Assembly: GCA_947380295.1 (NCBI GenBank)
Contig: CANCQK010000022.1
Location: forward strand, 1 to 43,421
Direction: 5' to 3'
Length of the DNA: 43,421 nucleotides
Origin: Bdellovibrionales bacterium
GTDB lineage: Bacteria > Bdellovibrionota > UBA1018
Shown piece after piece: positions 7,723 through 16,082 of the stretch. Within the stretch, counting starts at the first letter, position 1. Every line of letters begins with the position of its first letter. The notes beneath the pieces are model-generated. The model made no database searches. It had not been told where the DNA came from and saw only the letters and a program-made list of their open reading frames with translations. Made by a program: the position numbers and the translations under genes.

Positions 7723-9396
7723 TTAAATCTCGTCCCAAGCATCCTCTTTTTGAGCTACACTTCCTCGCTGACTCACAGGCCTCACCCCCGTGGGAAGGCT
7801 CCCACTGCGAGCCCTAGACCCCTGAGCACTTCGTCCGCCCTTTTTAAAATCCACGACATTACCGTCTCTTGACTCTGACGTAGATCCAGCGAGAGAAGAC
7901 TCCACCGAAGACTTTCCGCCCCTTTGTGCAGAAGCAAGACTCCCGCGCCGCCCAGTGACGACTTGCCTCAAGTCTTCCACAAGCCCGGAGAGTCGACTCA
8001 CTTGTCCGTTCAAAACTCCGCTATTTTCAGAGCAAACCTCGGCCGACGACGCATTCTCCTGCGTTGACTTACTGATCAATTGAATACTTTGATTAATTTG
8101 TTGAATCCCTGAGTTCTGTTCCTTAGATGCTCTGAGAATTTCATGAGCAGCTTTTTGGATCGAATCCAGTTTCTGGGCGGTCTCCTTACAGAGCGACGCA
8201 CCAGCGTCAACTTTAGTCCGATTCAATTGCGCCACCTCTTGCGCAGTTTTAATACTATTCTTCACAATTTGAGAAATCTCTGCCGCGCTCTTTCCACTCA
8301 TTTGAGCGAGGTTTCCCACTTCTTGAGCAACCACAGCAAATCCACGACCGTGCTCACCTGCTCGCTCTGCCTCAACTGAAGCATTGAAAGAGAGAAGCCG
8401 AGTTTGAAATACAATCTCATCAATCAACTCAGTCTTTTCGCCAATTTCCTCAATCAACTTGACCAACTGTTCAACGCGACTATTACTATCTGAAATCTGT
8501 TGAACGGATCCCTGAAGTTGAGTCATCGAATCGTTGCCAGAAGTCACCAATTCAAGAACATTTTGGGTGCCTTGGACTGTAGCGGACACCATTCCAGAAA
8601 TTTCCTCAAGACTGGATGAGACCTCTTCTACCGAACTTGCTTGCTCCTGAGAGGCCGAAGCCAGCTCCTGAGAAATGGCTGCCAAACTATCCGAGGCTGC
8701 ATTGACTTCTTGACCCGAAGCTCCCAAGTTCTCAGTAATGGCGCTGAGTCCGCGAGAGATCGAGCGTGCCAAATAGATCCCCAAAACCATGCCCATCACC
8801 AAACCGAGGCCCATTAAAACAAGGGTCAATCGGAGGGCTTGTGCAGAGTTACTCTCGGCAGCCACCGATCGGGTCTCAGCCATATCTTTGTGAAAGTTAA
8901 TGAGAGCTACGGCAGCAGTTTTAAATTTTGCCGCTGCCTCAGGACATTGATAAAGAATCTCACTCAGAAGTGCTTGAGAATTATGCTCATTGTGGGCCTT
9001 CAGGATAGTTTTCCCCACTTCCTTAAACTCTGACCAACCTTCCTCAACTGATCGAAAAAGTTTTTCTTCTCCAGGCAAAAATGGGGTTCCAGAGAAAGAC
9101 TTACTCAATTTCTCATAGGACTCAATTTCCTCTTTAACTCGTTTAAGCGCAAGCTCGGCCTGATCCGCTGGCAAACCTTTCAATCCTAGTGTTCTCAATT
9201 GAACTCGTGTACTTCTAAAATGAAGAAACAACTCCATAGCCATGCGTTGTTTAGGCATATTCTCTTGAATAATCGATTCATACTCTTGAGTGACCCGACT
9301 TAGATTGACGTAAGAGACATACCCCACTCCAGCAGTCACGCTCAGAAGTGCAACGCACAAGAGGATTAATTTCCGAGAAAGAGTCATTTTTTTCAT
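7723..9396 (-). CDS. Methyl-accepting chemotaxis protein (membrane chemoreceptor)
   Basis: A 557-residue inner-membrane transducer. Transmembrane helix 1 spans about 10-28. A periplasmic helical sensor (30-188) resembles the four-helix-bundle MCP type. Transmembrane helix 2 spans about 189-211 and is followed by a short HAMP-like link. The long cytoplasmic coiled coil has its kinase-contact hairpin at 325-362 ([27 protein letters not shown]). A Ser/Gly/Arg-rich tail (about 490-557) ends in DAWDEI, faintly like the CheR/CheB-tethering pentapeptide NWETF of enterobacterial receptors. AGGAG lies shortly upstream of the ATG. It lies between cheW and cheA. The ligand cannot be inferred. Confidence 0.95.
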   Translation of the reverse strand: MKKMTLSRKLILLCVALLSVTAGVGYVSYVNLSRVTQEYESIIQENMPKQRMAMELFLHFRSTRVQLRTLGLKGLPADQAELALKRVKEEIESYEKLSKSFSGTPFLPGEEKLFRSVEEGWSEFKEVGKTILKAHNEHNSQALLSEILYQCPEAAAKFKTAAVALINFHKDMAETRSVAAESNSAQALRLTLVLMGLGLVMGMVLGIYLARSISRGLSAITENLGASGQEVNAASDSLAAISQELASASQEQASSVEEVSSSLEEISGMVSATVQGTQNVLELVTSGNDSMTQLQGSVQQISDSNSRVEQLVKLIEEIGEKTELIDEIVFQTRLLSFNASVEAERAGEHGRGFAVVAQEVGNLAQMSGKSAAEISQIVKNSIKTAQEVAQLNRTKVDAGASLCKETAQKLDSIQKAAHEILRASKEQNSGIQQINQSIQLISKSTQENASSAEVCSENSGVLNGQVSRLSGLVEDLRQVVTGRRGSLASAQRGGKSSVESSLAGSTSESRDGNVVDFKKGGRSAQGSRARSGSLPTGVRPVSQRGSVAQKEDAWDEI

Positions 9397-9439
9397 AGAG
9401 ACACTCCTGTTCGTTCCAACATTTTATAGCGATTCAGTC

Positions 9440-10078
9440 TCATGCCACTTCTCGCTTCAGAGTGGATGCAACCTCTGCCGATGATGTGACCTGAAGTAAT
9501 TCATCTAACTTCAAAGCTTTTTCTAAATTCAGTATGGGAGCCAGCGGACGTTGAGAAACCTTGATAATACCCGCGAAAACGGTGGCACCCTGAAGTGTTT
9601 CGGTGGATCGGTCCATTTCAGCGTCAGTCACCGAGAGGACCTCAACGATATCATCGACCATGGCGCCGTAAAGTCCCCCTGACCACTCAGTGATGACGAC
9701 ACAAGGACGTTTCACAGGAGATGAATTAGGAGTAAAACCAATCGATTTTAAACTTTGCTTGAGATCAATCGCAGATATTATTTTGCCTCGCAGATTAATT
9801 AAACCGGCAAAATACGGAGGCATGTTGGGCAAGTAGGAAAGCTGTGTGAGACCCATCACTTCCCTAACATTGGATAGCGCGATCCCAAAAATCTGATTTT
9901 CCAATTTAACGAGAATAAACTTCTTTTTCTTTTCAGATCCCGCAAGAATCCCGTGAGATTGAGGATGAGTATCGACCACCTGGCTTGCGGGAGTCAGGCT
10001 CGCACCCACCTGTCCAGAAAGACTTTCAAATAGGTCTTCTACTTTTTTGTCGTCCGACGAATTACCTGGTTGACTCAA
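9440..10078 (-). CDS. cheW: CheW-like coupling protein
   Basis: A 212-residue scaffold that links the receptor to CheA in the chemosensory array. The CheW fold covers about residues 50-195: KKFILVKLENQIFGIALSNVREVMG, then LPNMPPYFAGLINLRGKIISAIDL, then GAMVDDIVEVLSV. The N-terminal 45 residues are a polar extension not needed for the fold, making it longer than the usual 150-170 residues. Translation starts at TTG (10078), seven bases after GAGGAG. It opens the che genes and is separated by 90 bp from rimI upstream. That gap has a TTTCTT/AAGAAA palindrome (10152-10164) of unknown role. Confidence 0.93.
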   Translation of the reverse strand: MSQPGNSSDDKKVEDLFESLSGQVGASLTPASQVVDTHPQSHGILAGSEKKKKFILVKLENQIFGIALSNVREVMGLTQLSYLPNMPPYFAGLINLRGKIISAIDLKQSLKSIGFTPNSSPVKRPCVVITEWSGGLYGAMVDDIVEVLSVTDAEMDRSTETLQGATVFAGIIKVSQRPLAPILNLEKALKLDELLQVTSSAEVASTLKREVA

Positions 10079-10168
10079 GCAAAATCTCCTCGAAAAATTC
10101 GATTCCAGGAACTGTAATAGTCCCCTTAGAGTTTTTCGGGATTTGCAGAGTTTTCTTGAAGAAATAAA

Positions 10169-10657
10169 TCAAAAGCTAGGCAAAATCTCCCCATCCAACC
10201 TGAGGGTCATTTGATAAGCGTCCTCACCATTCGAGTAAAATTCTTTGCGTACGTGTGTAATATTAAAGTTCATTTGCTGATAGAGCTGAATCGCCGCACC
10301 GTTGGACTTACGCACATCCAGTACTACCTTTTTAATCTCTTTTTTAGCCACAATTGAGACCACTTTTTGGATCATCTGCTTAGCCAATCCGAGTCCACGG
10401 TAGTTCAGTCCAGTGGCAACATTAAGAATCTGGCATTCATCAAACATCACCCAGGCGACTACATAACCGGCAATAATGGAATCCGTCTCGTCGTCCGTAA
10501 ACACGAGAAAGTGGCTGTAAGGTTTTGTTAATTCGAGTCGAAAATGCTCTTCTGTCCAGGGGTTAGGGTAAACTTGAGTTTCAATTTGAAGCACTGCACT
10601 GAGATCCTCAGTGGTTGCAGGACGAAGGCTAAAGCTTTCAGTTTTCATCCCATTCAT
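10169..10657 (-). CDS. rimI: GNAT acetyltransferase, probable ribosomal-protein-alanine N-acetyltransferase
   Basis: A 162-residue acetyl-CoA-dependent N-acetyltransferase. RimI-type enzymes acetylate the N-terminal alanine of ribosomal protein S18, although some have other targets. RimI-like features are VYPNPWTEEHFRLEL (28-42), QILNVATGLNYRGLGLAKQMI with the acetyl-CoA pyrophosphate loop, and the VLDVRKSNGAAIQLYQQMNF block (111-130). It is first in the minus-strand run and diverges from the lytic transglycosylase gene. Met4 is an alternative start. The functional link to chemosensing genes is probably positional only. Confidence 0.87.
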   Translation of the reverse strand: MNGMKTESFSLRPATTEDLSAVLQIETQVYPNPWTEEHFRLELTKPYSHFLVFTDDETDSIIAGYVVAWVMFDECQILNVATGLNYRGLGLAKQMIQKVVSIVAKKEIKKVVLDVRKSNGAAIQLYQQMNFNITHVRKEFYSNGEDAYQMTLRLDGEILPSF

Positions 10658-10727
10658 TTCTCACAGCTTGGGCCTCCCGTAAAGCCCCTGCCAAACCTTT
10701 GTTTTAAAAGCACTATTCCGTTAAAGC

Positions 10728-10756
10728 TTGACTAGAGAGGCAAGACAGACTATATT
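10728..10756 (+). promoter_or_regulatory. Sigma-70-like promoter for the lytic transglycosylase gene
   Basis: -35 TTGACT (10728-10733), a 17-bp spacer and -10 TATATT (10751-10756) each match the consensus at five of six positions. The ATG at 10769 is only 12 bases past the -10 and has no Shine-Dalgarno, so the leader would be about six bases or less. Confidence 0.62.
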
Positions 10757-10768
10757 GCGACGCATTAT

Positions 10769-11563
10769 ATGCACCCTATTTTAACCAGAATGGCGGGGGC
10801 AACTGCATTTCTTCTTATTCTTGCTTCGATTCTGCCCGCGTCTGGAAATATTTATCAGTACGATCTGTCGCCACTTTTACCCTCATCATTCGACCCTCGG
10901 GCCCGACTCATCGAACTCCAAAACAAACTCGAAGGACGATCTCGGTCGTCTGGTCCTATTTCGCTTAAGCGGCTAGAGCTTATTTTCTCAAGACGCCTCC
11001 AGCCTTTTCCTCGTGCTCGGATCTCCCCATTTTCAAAGCACTTCTTAAGCCTGTGTGAACACCATGGATTTGATCCGATTTTTATCCTTGCCATTATTGA
11101 CGTAGAGAGTCGATTTCGGGTTCAAGCCCGATCCGAGGTGGGAGCATTGGGATTGATGCAAATGATGCCTCAAACCGCCCAGTTCGTGGTCGATGAGTTG
11201 GACTTTCACCTCTCCGGGTTTGAAAAGTGGACTCAGGAAAAAATTGAAGAACAACTTTTAGCAGAAAATGAATCCGTACTCACGGACCCATTCGTGAACA
11301 CTGCCCTCGGAATCGCCTACTTAGCCTGGCTCAGAGATCACTATAGAGGGTCACCTTTTAAAACCCTTGCGGCTTATTATGTCGGACCGGCCCGGATGGA
11401 TACTCTTCTCGCCCGAAAATACTTTAAGCCCGTACTCACAAAAGAGTATTATGAGGCCGTTGAAAAGCGAGTTCCTCGATTTCGTACAGCACTCAATCGA
11501 GCCCCCATCTCGCTCGAGTGCTTAGTCGATTTAAGAAAAAAAGGCTGTTACCTCGAAATATGA
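10769..11563 (+). CDS. Exported soluble lytic transglycosylase (SLT domain)
   Basis: A 264-residue peptidoglycan-cleaving enzyme of the Slt/MltE family, which forms 1,6-anhydro-muropeptides in the periplasm. A hydrophobic signal segment lies at about 9-25. The SLT domain covers 90-240: IIDVESRF with catalytic Glu113, GALGLMQMMPQTAQFV (126-140), then the ALGIAYLAWL and LAAYYVGPARMD blocks typical of the fold. The ATG at 10769 has no ribosome site and sits just past a strong promoter; Met8 is an alternative start. The queC start follows within about 20 bases, so they may be co-transcribed. Confidence 0.92.
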   Translation: MHPILTRMAGATAFLLILASILPASGNIYQYDLSPLLPSSFDPRARLIELQNKLEGRSRSSGPISLKRLELIFSRRLQPFPRARISPFSKHFLSLCEHHGFDPIFILAIIDVESRFRVQARSEVGALGLMQMMPQTAQFVVDELDFHLSGFEKWTQEKIEEQLLAENESVLTDPFVNTALGIAYLAWLRDHYRGSPFKTLAAYYVGPARMDTLLARKYFKPVLTKEYYEAVEKRVPRFRTALNRAPISLECLVDLRKKGCYLEI

Positions 11564-11579
11564 TAGGGTGCCAAAACCC

Positions 11580-12236
11580 ATGAAAAACTCAATTCTACTC
11601 TTATCCGGCGGACTGGATTCAGCCGCCAATTTAGCGCTGGCTTCGGAATTCAAACGACCCTTGCTTGCCTTAACCATCAACTATGGACAACGAGCGGCGA
11701 TTCGAGAGATCGAGTCAGCGCAAAAGCTTTGTCACTTCTACCAAGTCGAACACCAAGTCATTCACATCCCGTGGCTAGGAGCCATCGGTGGGAGCAGCCT
11801 CACGGACTCCAGCCAGAATGTCCCCGGGATTGGAAAAGACCAGCTAGATGACCGCGCCACCACCGAGACCACAGCCAAGGCTGTCTGGGTGCCTAACCGT
11901 AACGGAATTTTTATCCATATTGCTGCCGCACTCGCTGAACGCCAAGGGGCTGAGCAGGTGCTCGTGGGATTCAACGCAGAAGAAGCAGCTACTTTTCCAG
12001 ACAATTCCATGGACTACATTCGGGCCGTCAACCAAGCCCTCTACTACTCCACCGCGAATCATGTCCAAGTCTACTCTTACACGGTCGAGTGGAATAAAAA
12101 CCAAATCGTCGCTGAACTCAAGAAACTCAAAACCAGGTTCCCTTTTGAACTCATCTGGAGCTGCTACGAGGGTCGCGAGCAAGCCTGTCAGAACTGTGAA
12201 TCTTGCCAAAGACTCGCCCGCGCGCTGTCAAACTAG
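11580..12236 (+). CDS. queC: 7-cyano-7-deazaguanine synthase
   Basis: An ATP-dependent enzyme converting 7-carboxy-7-deazaguanine to preQ0 in queuosine tRNA modification. It shows the PP-loop LLLSGGLDSA at the N-terminus, VPNRNGIFIHIAAALAE, GFNAEEAATFPDNS, and a C-terminal zinc site of four cysteines in CYEGREQACQNCESCQ. I start it at ATG 11580 because MKNSILLLSGG aligns with the normal QueC N-terminus and AGGG at 11565-11568 precedes it; an in-frame GTG at 11568 would add four residues. It is 218 residues, close to the usual length. Its stop overlaps the convergent lipoprotein gene by four bases. Other queuosine genes are not in the window. Confidence 0.95.
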   Translation: MKNSILLLSGGLDSAANLALASEFKRPLLALTINYGQRAAIREIESAQKLCHFYQVEHQVIHIPWLGAIGGSSLTDSSQNVPGIGKDQLDDRATTETTAKAVWVPNRNGIFIHIAAALAERQGAEQVLVGFNAEEAATFPDNSMDYIRAVNQALYYSTANHVQVYSYTVEWNKNQIVAELKKLKTRFPFELIWSCYEGREQACQNCESCQRLARALSN

Positions 12237-13744
12237 CGATAAACCCCTTGAGGTTCAAATCGATTTTCTGGCGCCATCAAACTCTGATCAAAATTCGCCG
12301 GGAGTTCGTAGGACTTCTGATCTGAAACGATCGATTTGAAATTTCTAAAGGAATTTATGGGTAAATCTACCCCTAATGAATGTTTGCCCCAAACTAAATC
12401 CCGCTCCGTAAATGGGTGTGCAACTCGGATCTCGCGCTTCCACTGACCTTTCAGCTCGGCAGTAAGAATCTCCCACTTATATTCGAGAGTCACGGAATGG
12501 GGGTCACTCCTAAAGTCCGGTGGATGGACTAATCTCCCCGTTTTCTTACATTCATCATACAGGTGCTTAGCTAAGTCGCGAAAGACCCCTAAAATGTGGT
12601 GCCCTCGAAACTCAAACGAAGCAGTGTTAAGCGCAGAAGGCAAACTAGCGCGATCGTCCCCGCTTGCAGCGACAGCCAACCAAGCGAGTGTCACCTTTTC
12701 TTTCGCCTCCAAATCAAGATAGCCCTCCCCTTTGGAGTCAAGATCGATGATTTCATCCCGCTGGCGATCTCGAAGGGCCCGAAGTCGTCCCAGCCGAACG
12801 CGCCCCTCCGAGGACTTACGTAATTCTCTATCAATTACGACATAGATTTCGCTATATTTTTCAAATTTCACTGGCATACGTAAAACCTGCCAGAGGGAAA
12901 AGGGTTCTGTCGACGCCTTAAACCAGAATCGAACGGGACGGTCATAGGGATTTTCGAGCTCTTCTTTTACCAACTCCCACCCGTCCGTAGCTGCCAACCT
13001 AGAACGTTCGCGAGGTGTTTTTTCATCGATCGGCATCAGGGAGGGTGACGGTTGAGGTAGCGGCCCTGTGACCTGAAACTGAACTGTGATCAGCTGAGTT
13101 TCTTCACCTTTTAAAGCGAGATCCAGATCCAGGATATGAAGGTGCTCTGGGTCAGCGCTGGTCTCAGGGTAATTTTCTAGATTCTCGAAGAGCCTCGAAA
13201 AAGGAATCAAAAATCGGTGATTTTCGTGATCTTTGCGAGCCAAGATGTGGTCTCGTCCATGTCTTGAAAAATGATCAATCCCTTCGACTCGATGACTATA
13301 TTGCACTGAAATCACTGACTTCCCACGAAACTGATCAGGGAGAGAAAAAAACAAATCTTTTCGTAATTTCTCATCGGTTACCAAAAGATCCCTCAACCCA
13401 ATTTTTGTGTGAATTTGAATCACTGTCTGATTCGCCGTCATTTCTATTGGAATGGAACTCGAATCAGCCGCAGGCTCCAATGGACTCGTTTCTGAAACCA
13501 GCAAAAGAGGTAGCCCGGAATTAGATACTTTCTCGGCTGCGCCGGATGTGCCTCCCTCATTCGCAAAATCCGCTGAGTGATCAACCGCGTGAGTCACATT
13601 TTGCTTAATCTTCGAGTGAGGTGGGTTTTCATTTTCCCGAGCGCACCCGACACACAAAAGAAATAGGCTGATCATTAGAAAATGAGTCAAACGCCGCTTC
13701 AACCTAGTCACTTTTAATTCTCCTAAAAAACTGTCAAAAATCAT
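12233..13744 (-). CDS. Orphan lipoprotein (503 residues), second of a pair
   Basis: I do not recognise a named family. A lipoprotein signal is visible: basic stretch RLKRRLTHF, hydrophobic MISLFLLCV and lipobox VGC with Cys34. The mature protein is mostly hydrophilic with no transmembrane segment. Residues about 175-235 (NHRFLIPFSRLF then ILDLDLALKGEE then VQFQVTGPL) resemble the C-terminus of the neighbouring lipoprotein, so the two appear to share a beta-rich module. The ATG overlaps the upstream stop as ATGA (13744-13741), arguing for translational coupling and for this start. Likely an envelope or secreted structural protein; function unknown. Confidence 0.72.
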   Translation of the reverse strand: MIFDSFLGELKVTRLKRRLTHFLMISLFLLCVGCARENENPPHSKIKQNVTHAVDHSADFANEGGTSGAAEKVSNSGLPLLLVSETSPLEPAADSSSIPIEMTANQTVIQIHTKIGLRDLLVTDEKLRKDLFFSLPDQFRGKSVISVQYSHRVEGIDHFSRHGRDHILARKDHENHRFLIPFSRLFENLENYPETSADPEHLHILDLDLALKGEETQLITVQFQVTGPLPQPSPSLMPIDEKTPRERSRLAATDGWELVKEELENPYDRPVRFWFKASTEPFSLWQVLRMPVKFEKYSEIYVVIDRELRKSSEGRVRLGRLRALRDRQRDEIIDLDSKGEGYLDLEAKEKVTLAWLAVAASGDDRASLPSALNTASFEFRGHHILGVFRDLAKHLYDECKKTGRLVHPPDFRSDPHSVTLEYKWEILTAELKGQWKREIRVAHPFTERDLVWGKHSLGVDLPINSFRNFKSIVSDQKSYELPANFDQSLMAPENRFEPQGVYR

Positions 13745-14439
13745 GTTTTCTCCACGCTAAAATTGACTCGAATATTAAACTGCTTGTGGTCCGTGGAAGT
13801 CAGCCTCAGGTCAAGCCGATGCGTGACGTTCCGAGCATCTTTTGTTCCTGCCCTCAAGATCGCTTGAGACAGCGGGATATACCAGTGATTCCGGGTCGAA
13901 TTGAGCTCCGCCGAATGAGGACCTGATATTTCACGCTTCTCATTCGACGGTAAAAGAATGGATTGCCGAAACGAGGCTTGAGTAATTTCCGTGCCCGGCA
14001 CTGATTTTAACCATTGAAGAAAGCATTCATTTCCCGGCTTGAGAGGAATCCGCCGAAAGACCACCTCCTGAGCTGAAGTCGATCTAAAAAGGGGGTTGCC
14101 AGATCCCCTCTTAGCTCCGCTGGGTTCCTCTTGACGGGGTCCTGCCCAGGCTCCCTCTGAATACCTCTGCTGATTGGTTTGTTTTGGCTCGCAAACAATC
14201 TGAAACTGAAGTGCGTCCGTGATCAATTCACCCGCAGGAGTGAAGCCTCCCATTGGAGCTGTCTGAGTTTTCGCTTCCTCATCCTCATTAAATAAATCCT
14301 CTCGATCTTCTGCGGAATCTTCGACCTCCGACTCATCGGACTCAGAACCAGATCGAGGAACTGTAAACGCTGGTTGACAAGCTAAAGAGGCAGTAAAAAG
14401 TAAAAGGCAACTTATAATTAAAGTATTATTTAAAACCAT
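13741..14439 (-). CDS. Orphan lipoprotein, first of a pair
   Basis: From the ATG at 14439 the protein is 232 residues, starting with a compact lipoprotein signal (MVLNNTLIISCLLLFTASLAC; lipobox SLAC). A longer frame opens at 14532, but its extra 31 residues would displace the signal inward, so I prefer 14439. After the lipid anchor comes a very acidic stretch (ESDESEVEDSAEDREDLFNE), then a domain whose C-terminus (HWYIPLSQAI then LDLRL then IRVNFSV) parallels part of the next gene. Family unknown. Stop and next start overlap (ATGA). The pair diverges from the HD phosphohydrolase gene. Confidence 0.7.
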   Translation of the reverse strand: MVLNNTLIISCLLLFTASLACQPAFTVPRSGSESDESEVEDSAEDREDLFNEDEEAKTQTAPMGGFTPAGELITDALQFQIVCEPKQTNQQRYSEGAWAGPRQEEPSGAKRGSGNPLFRSTSAQEVVFRRIPLKPGNECFLQWLKSVPGTEITQASFRQSILLPSNEKREISGPHSAELNSTRNHWYIPLSQAILRAGTKDARNVTHRLDLRLTSTDHKQFNIRVNFSVEKT

Positions 14440-14628
14440 AATTTTCTTATTTTGAGTGGGTCTATCTCGATGCAAGATCAATGAAGGAAAACCCCTCTTA
14501 AGCAAGAGTCGGGCCAGAATCTTTAGCCTCAAATTAGGATAAAAAGCTCAAAGAAGATTTCAAAAATGGAAATGGAGTGTTAGTTTTGAACCAGGAACTG
14601 CAGAGAACCCTCTCCGGAAGGAAAAACC

Positions 14629-16077
14629 TTGGCCTCACCTACGAAACGACCCCAAAAAGCACACCGAAGCATTTTTGACGTTCTGTACGGATTTATTCCC
14701 ATTACTGAATGGGAAGAAAAAATTATCAATTCTCCTTACTTTCAACGTCTGAGATGGATCAAGCAACTTGGGTTCGCCAATTACATCTTTCCGGGTGCTG
14801 AACATAATCGTTTTGCCCACGTGATCGGTGTCATGCACTCGATGGATCAAATGATTCGATCTCTGGGTCTCGCAGTTTCCGATTCTGAGCTTTTTGATCC
14901 GCGCGCAAAAAGTCCGGCGGCACTCTTTCACAAGAGCATGAGGATCGCTGCACTCCTCCATGATATTGGCACCTTTCCATTTAGTCATGCGATCGAGTAC
15001 GCCTACATCCGCCATGGCAATGATCAGCGAAGAACTAAAAGCAAAGCCAAGGACCTCCCCAACTCTCACGAGCATCTCGGATCCTTTATTATCAAGAATA
15101 CTGACTACGAAGGCGGTATCACCCGAATTCTTAGCGACTATGGATTCGATGTCCAGAAGATCTCAAAAATCATCAAGGGTGACTCGGACGTCCTGATTGC
15201 CAATCAGCTCATGCACTCCGACCTGGACGCCGATCGCATGGACTATCTCATGCGAGACGCCTATTATACTGGGATTAAGTATGGTCAATTTGACCGCGAT
15301 TATATCCTGGCCAATCTCGTTACTTTCGACGTCGGTGATGGCCAGCTTGCTTTTGGCGTGAGAGAAAACGCAGTACATGCAGTTGAGGATTTTCTGATTG
15401 CCCGATTTAGTTGGTATAGTCAGATCATTAAAAATCCAGGTTCGGCAAAATTCGACATTATGTCCTCCCATATCGCCCAAGCTTTTTTGGAGCAGGACCT
15501 CTTGCATCAGTTCCATGATCTCCTCACCATGATCGAAGAGCGGGACGAACGGTTTTTTTGGTGGAACGACATCTACTTTATGACCCAATGTCAGGAAGTC
15601 CGACTTAAAAATTTAATCAAAGACCCTAGAATCTCGGAGCTAAATGAGATGCTCCTGTACCGCCACCCTCCAAAAACAGTACATCACCCCCTTTTTAATC
15701 ACCGAATTTTAGCCAGCAACGGCAATGAGCAAGAAAAAGAAAAAATGATCCGAAAGATTAACCGTTTTGTTGGCGAACTCCAGGAAGTTCTCGACAAACG
15801 AGGCACCGGCTCCGAGTGGCTCCTGGCTGATATTCCAGAAAAAGATGTCGTATTTACTCGGGGAATTGGTCACATTGTCAAAAAAAGATCCACCGACAAT
15901 CTTTACAAAGAGCGCGACCCAGTCAAAGTCGTCTCGAAAAAAGGAAGCCCTGCGCTTTTGGTCGAGCTGGAAAACACCCTGATGAAACACCTTTCGGGAT
16001 TCATCAACTTTGTTCCGAGCGTCTATGCGAACGATTCAGCTGTTAAACTTCTGCGCGCTCGAAAAATGATCGACTAA
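14629..16077 (+). CDS. HD-domain phosphohydrolase (COG1078 / SAMHD1-like)
   Basis: A 482-residue cytoplasmic metal-dependent phosphohydrolase. The family pattern starts at FDVLYGFIPI and FQRLRWIKQLG (38-48), then RFAHVIGVMH (61-70), the ALLHDIGTFPFSH motif with metal ligands His111 and Asp112, and SDLDADRMDYLMRDAYYTG (197-215). Relatives include dNTP triphosphohydrolases such as SAMHD1, but the bacterial branch has uncertain substrates, so dNTPase activity is only possible. Translation starts at TTG, preceded by GGAAGGA; the conserved region begins at residue 15, so no later start is possible. Confidence 0.9.
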   Translation: MASPTKRPQKAHRSIFDVLYGFIPITEWEEKIINSPYFQRLRWIKQLGFANYIFPGAEHNRFAHVIGVMHSMDQMIRSLGLAVSDSELFDPRAKSPAALFHKSMRIAALLHDIGTFPFSHAIEYAYIRHGNDQRRTKSKAKDLPNSHEHLGSFIIKNTDYEGGITRILSDYGFDVQKISKIIKGDSDVLIANQLMHSDLDADRMDYLMRDAYYTGIKYGQFDRDYILANLVTFDVGDGQLAFGVRENAVHAVEDFLIARFSWYSQIIKNPGSAKFDIMSSHIAQAFLEQDLLHQFHDLLTMIEERDERFFWWNDIYFMTQCQEVRLKNLIKDPRISELNEMLLYRHPPKTVHHPLFNHRILASNGNEQEKEKMIRKINRFVGELQEVLDKRGTGSEWLLADIPEKDVVFTRGIGHIVKKRSTDNLYKERDPVKVVSKKGSPALLVELENTLMKHLSGFINFVPSVYANDSAVKLLRARKMID

Positions 16078-16082
16078 ATTCA

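Noticed and set aside
11848..12339. 163-residue frame overlapping queC
   Set aside because: Shifted-frame shadow of queC; Ser/Thr/Pro-rich low-complexity translation.
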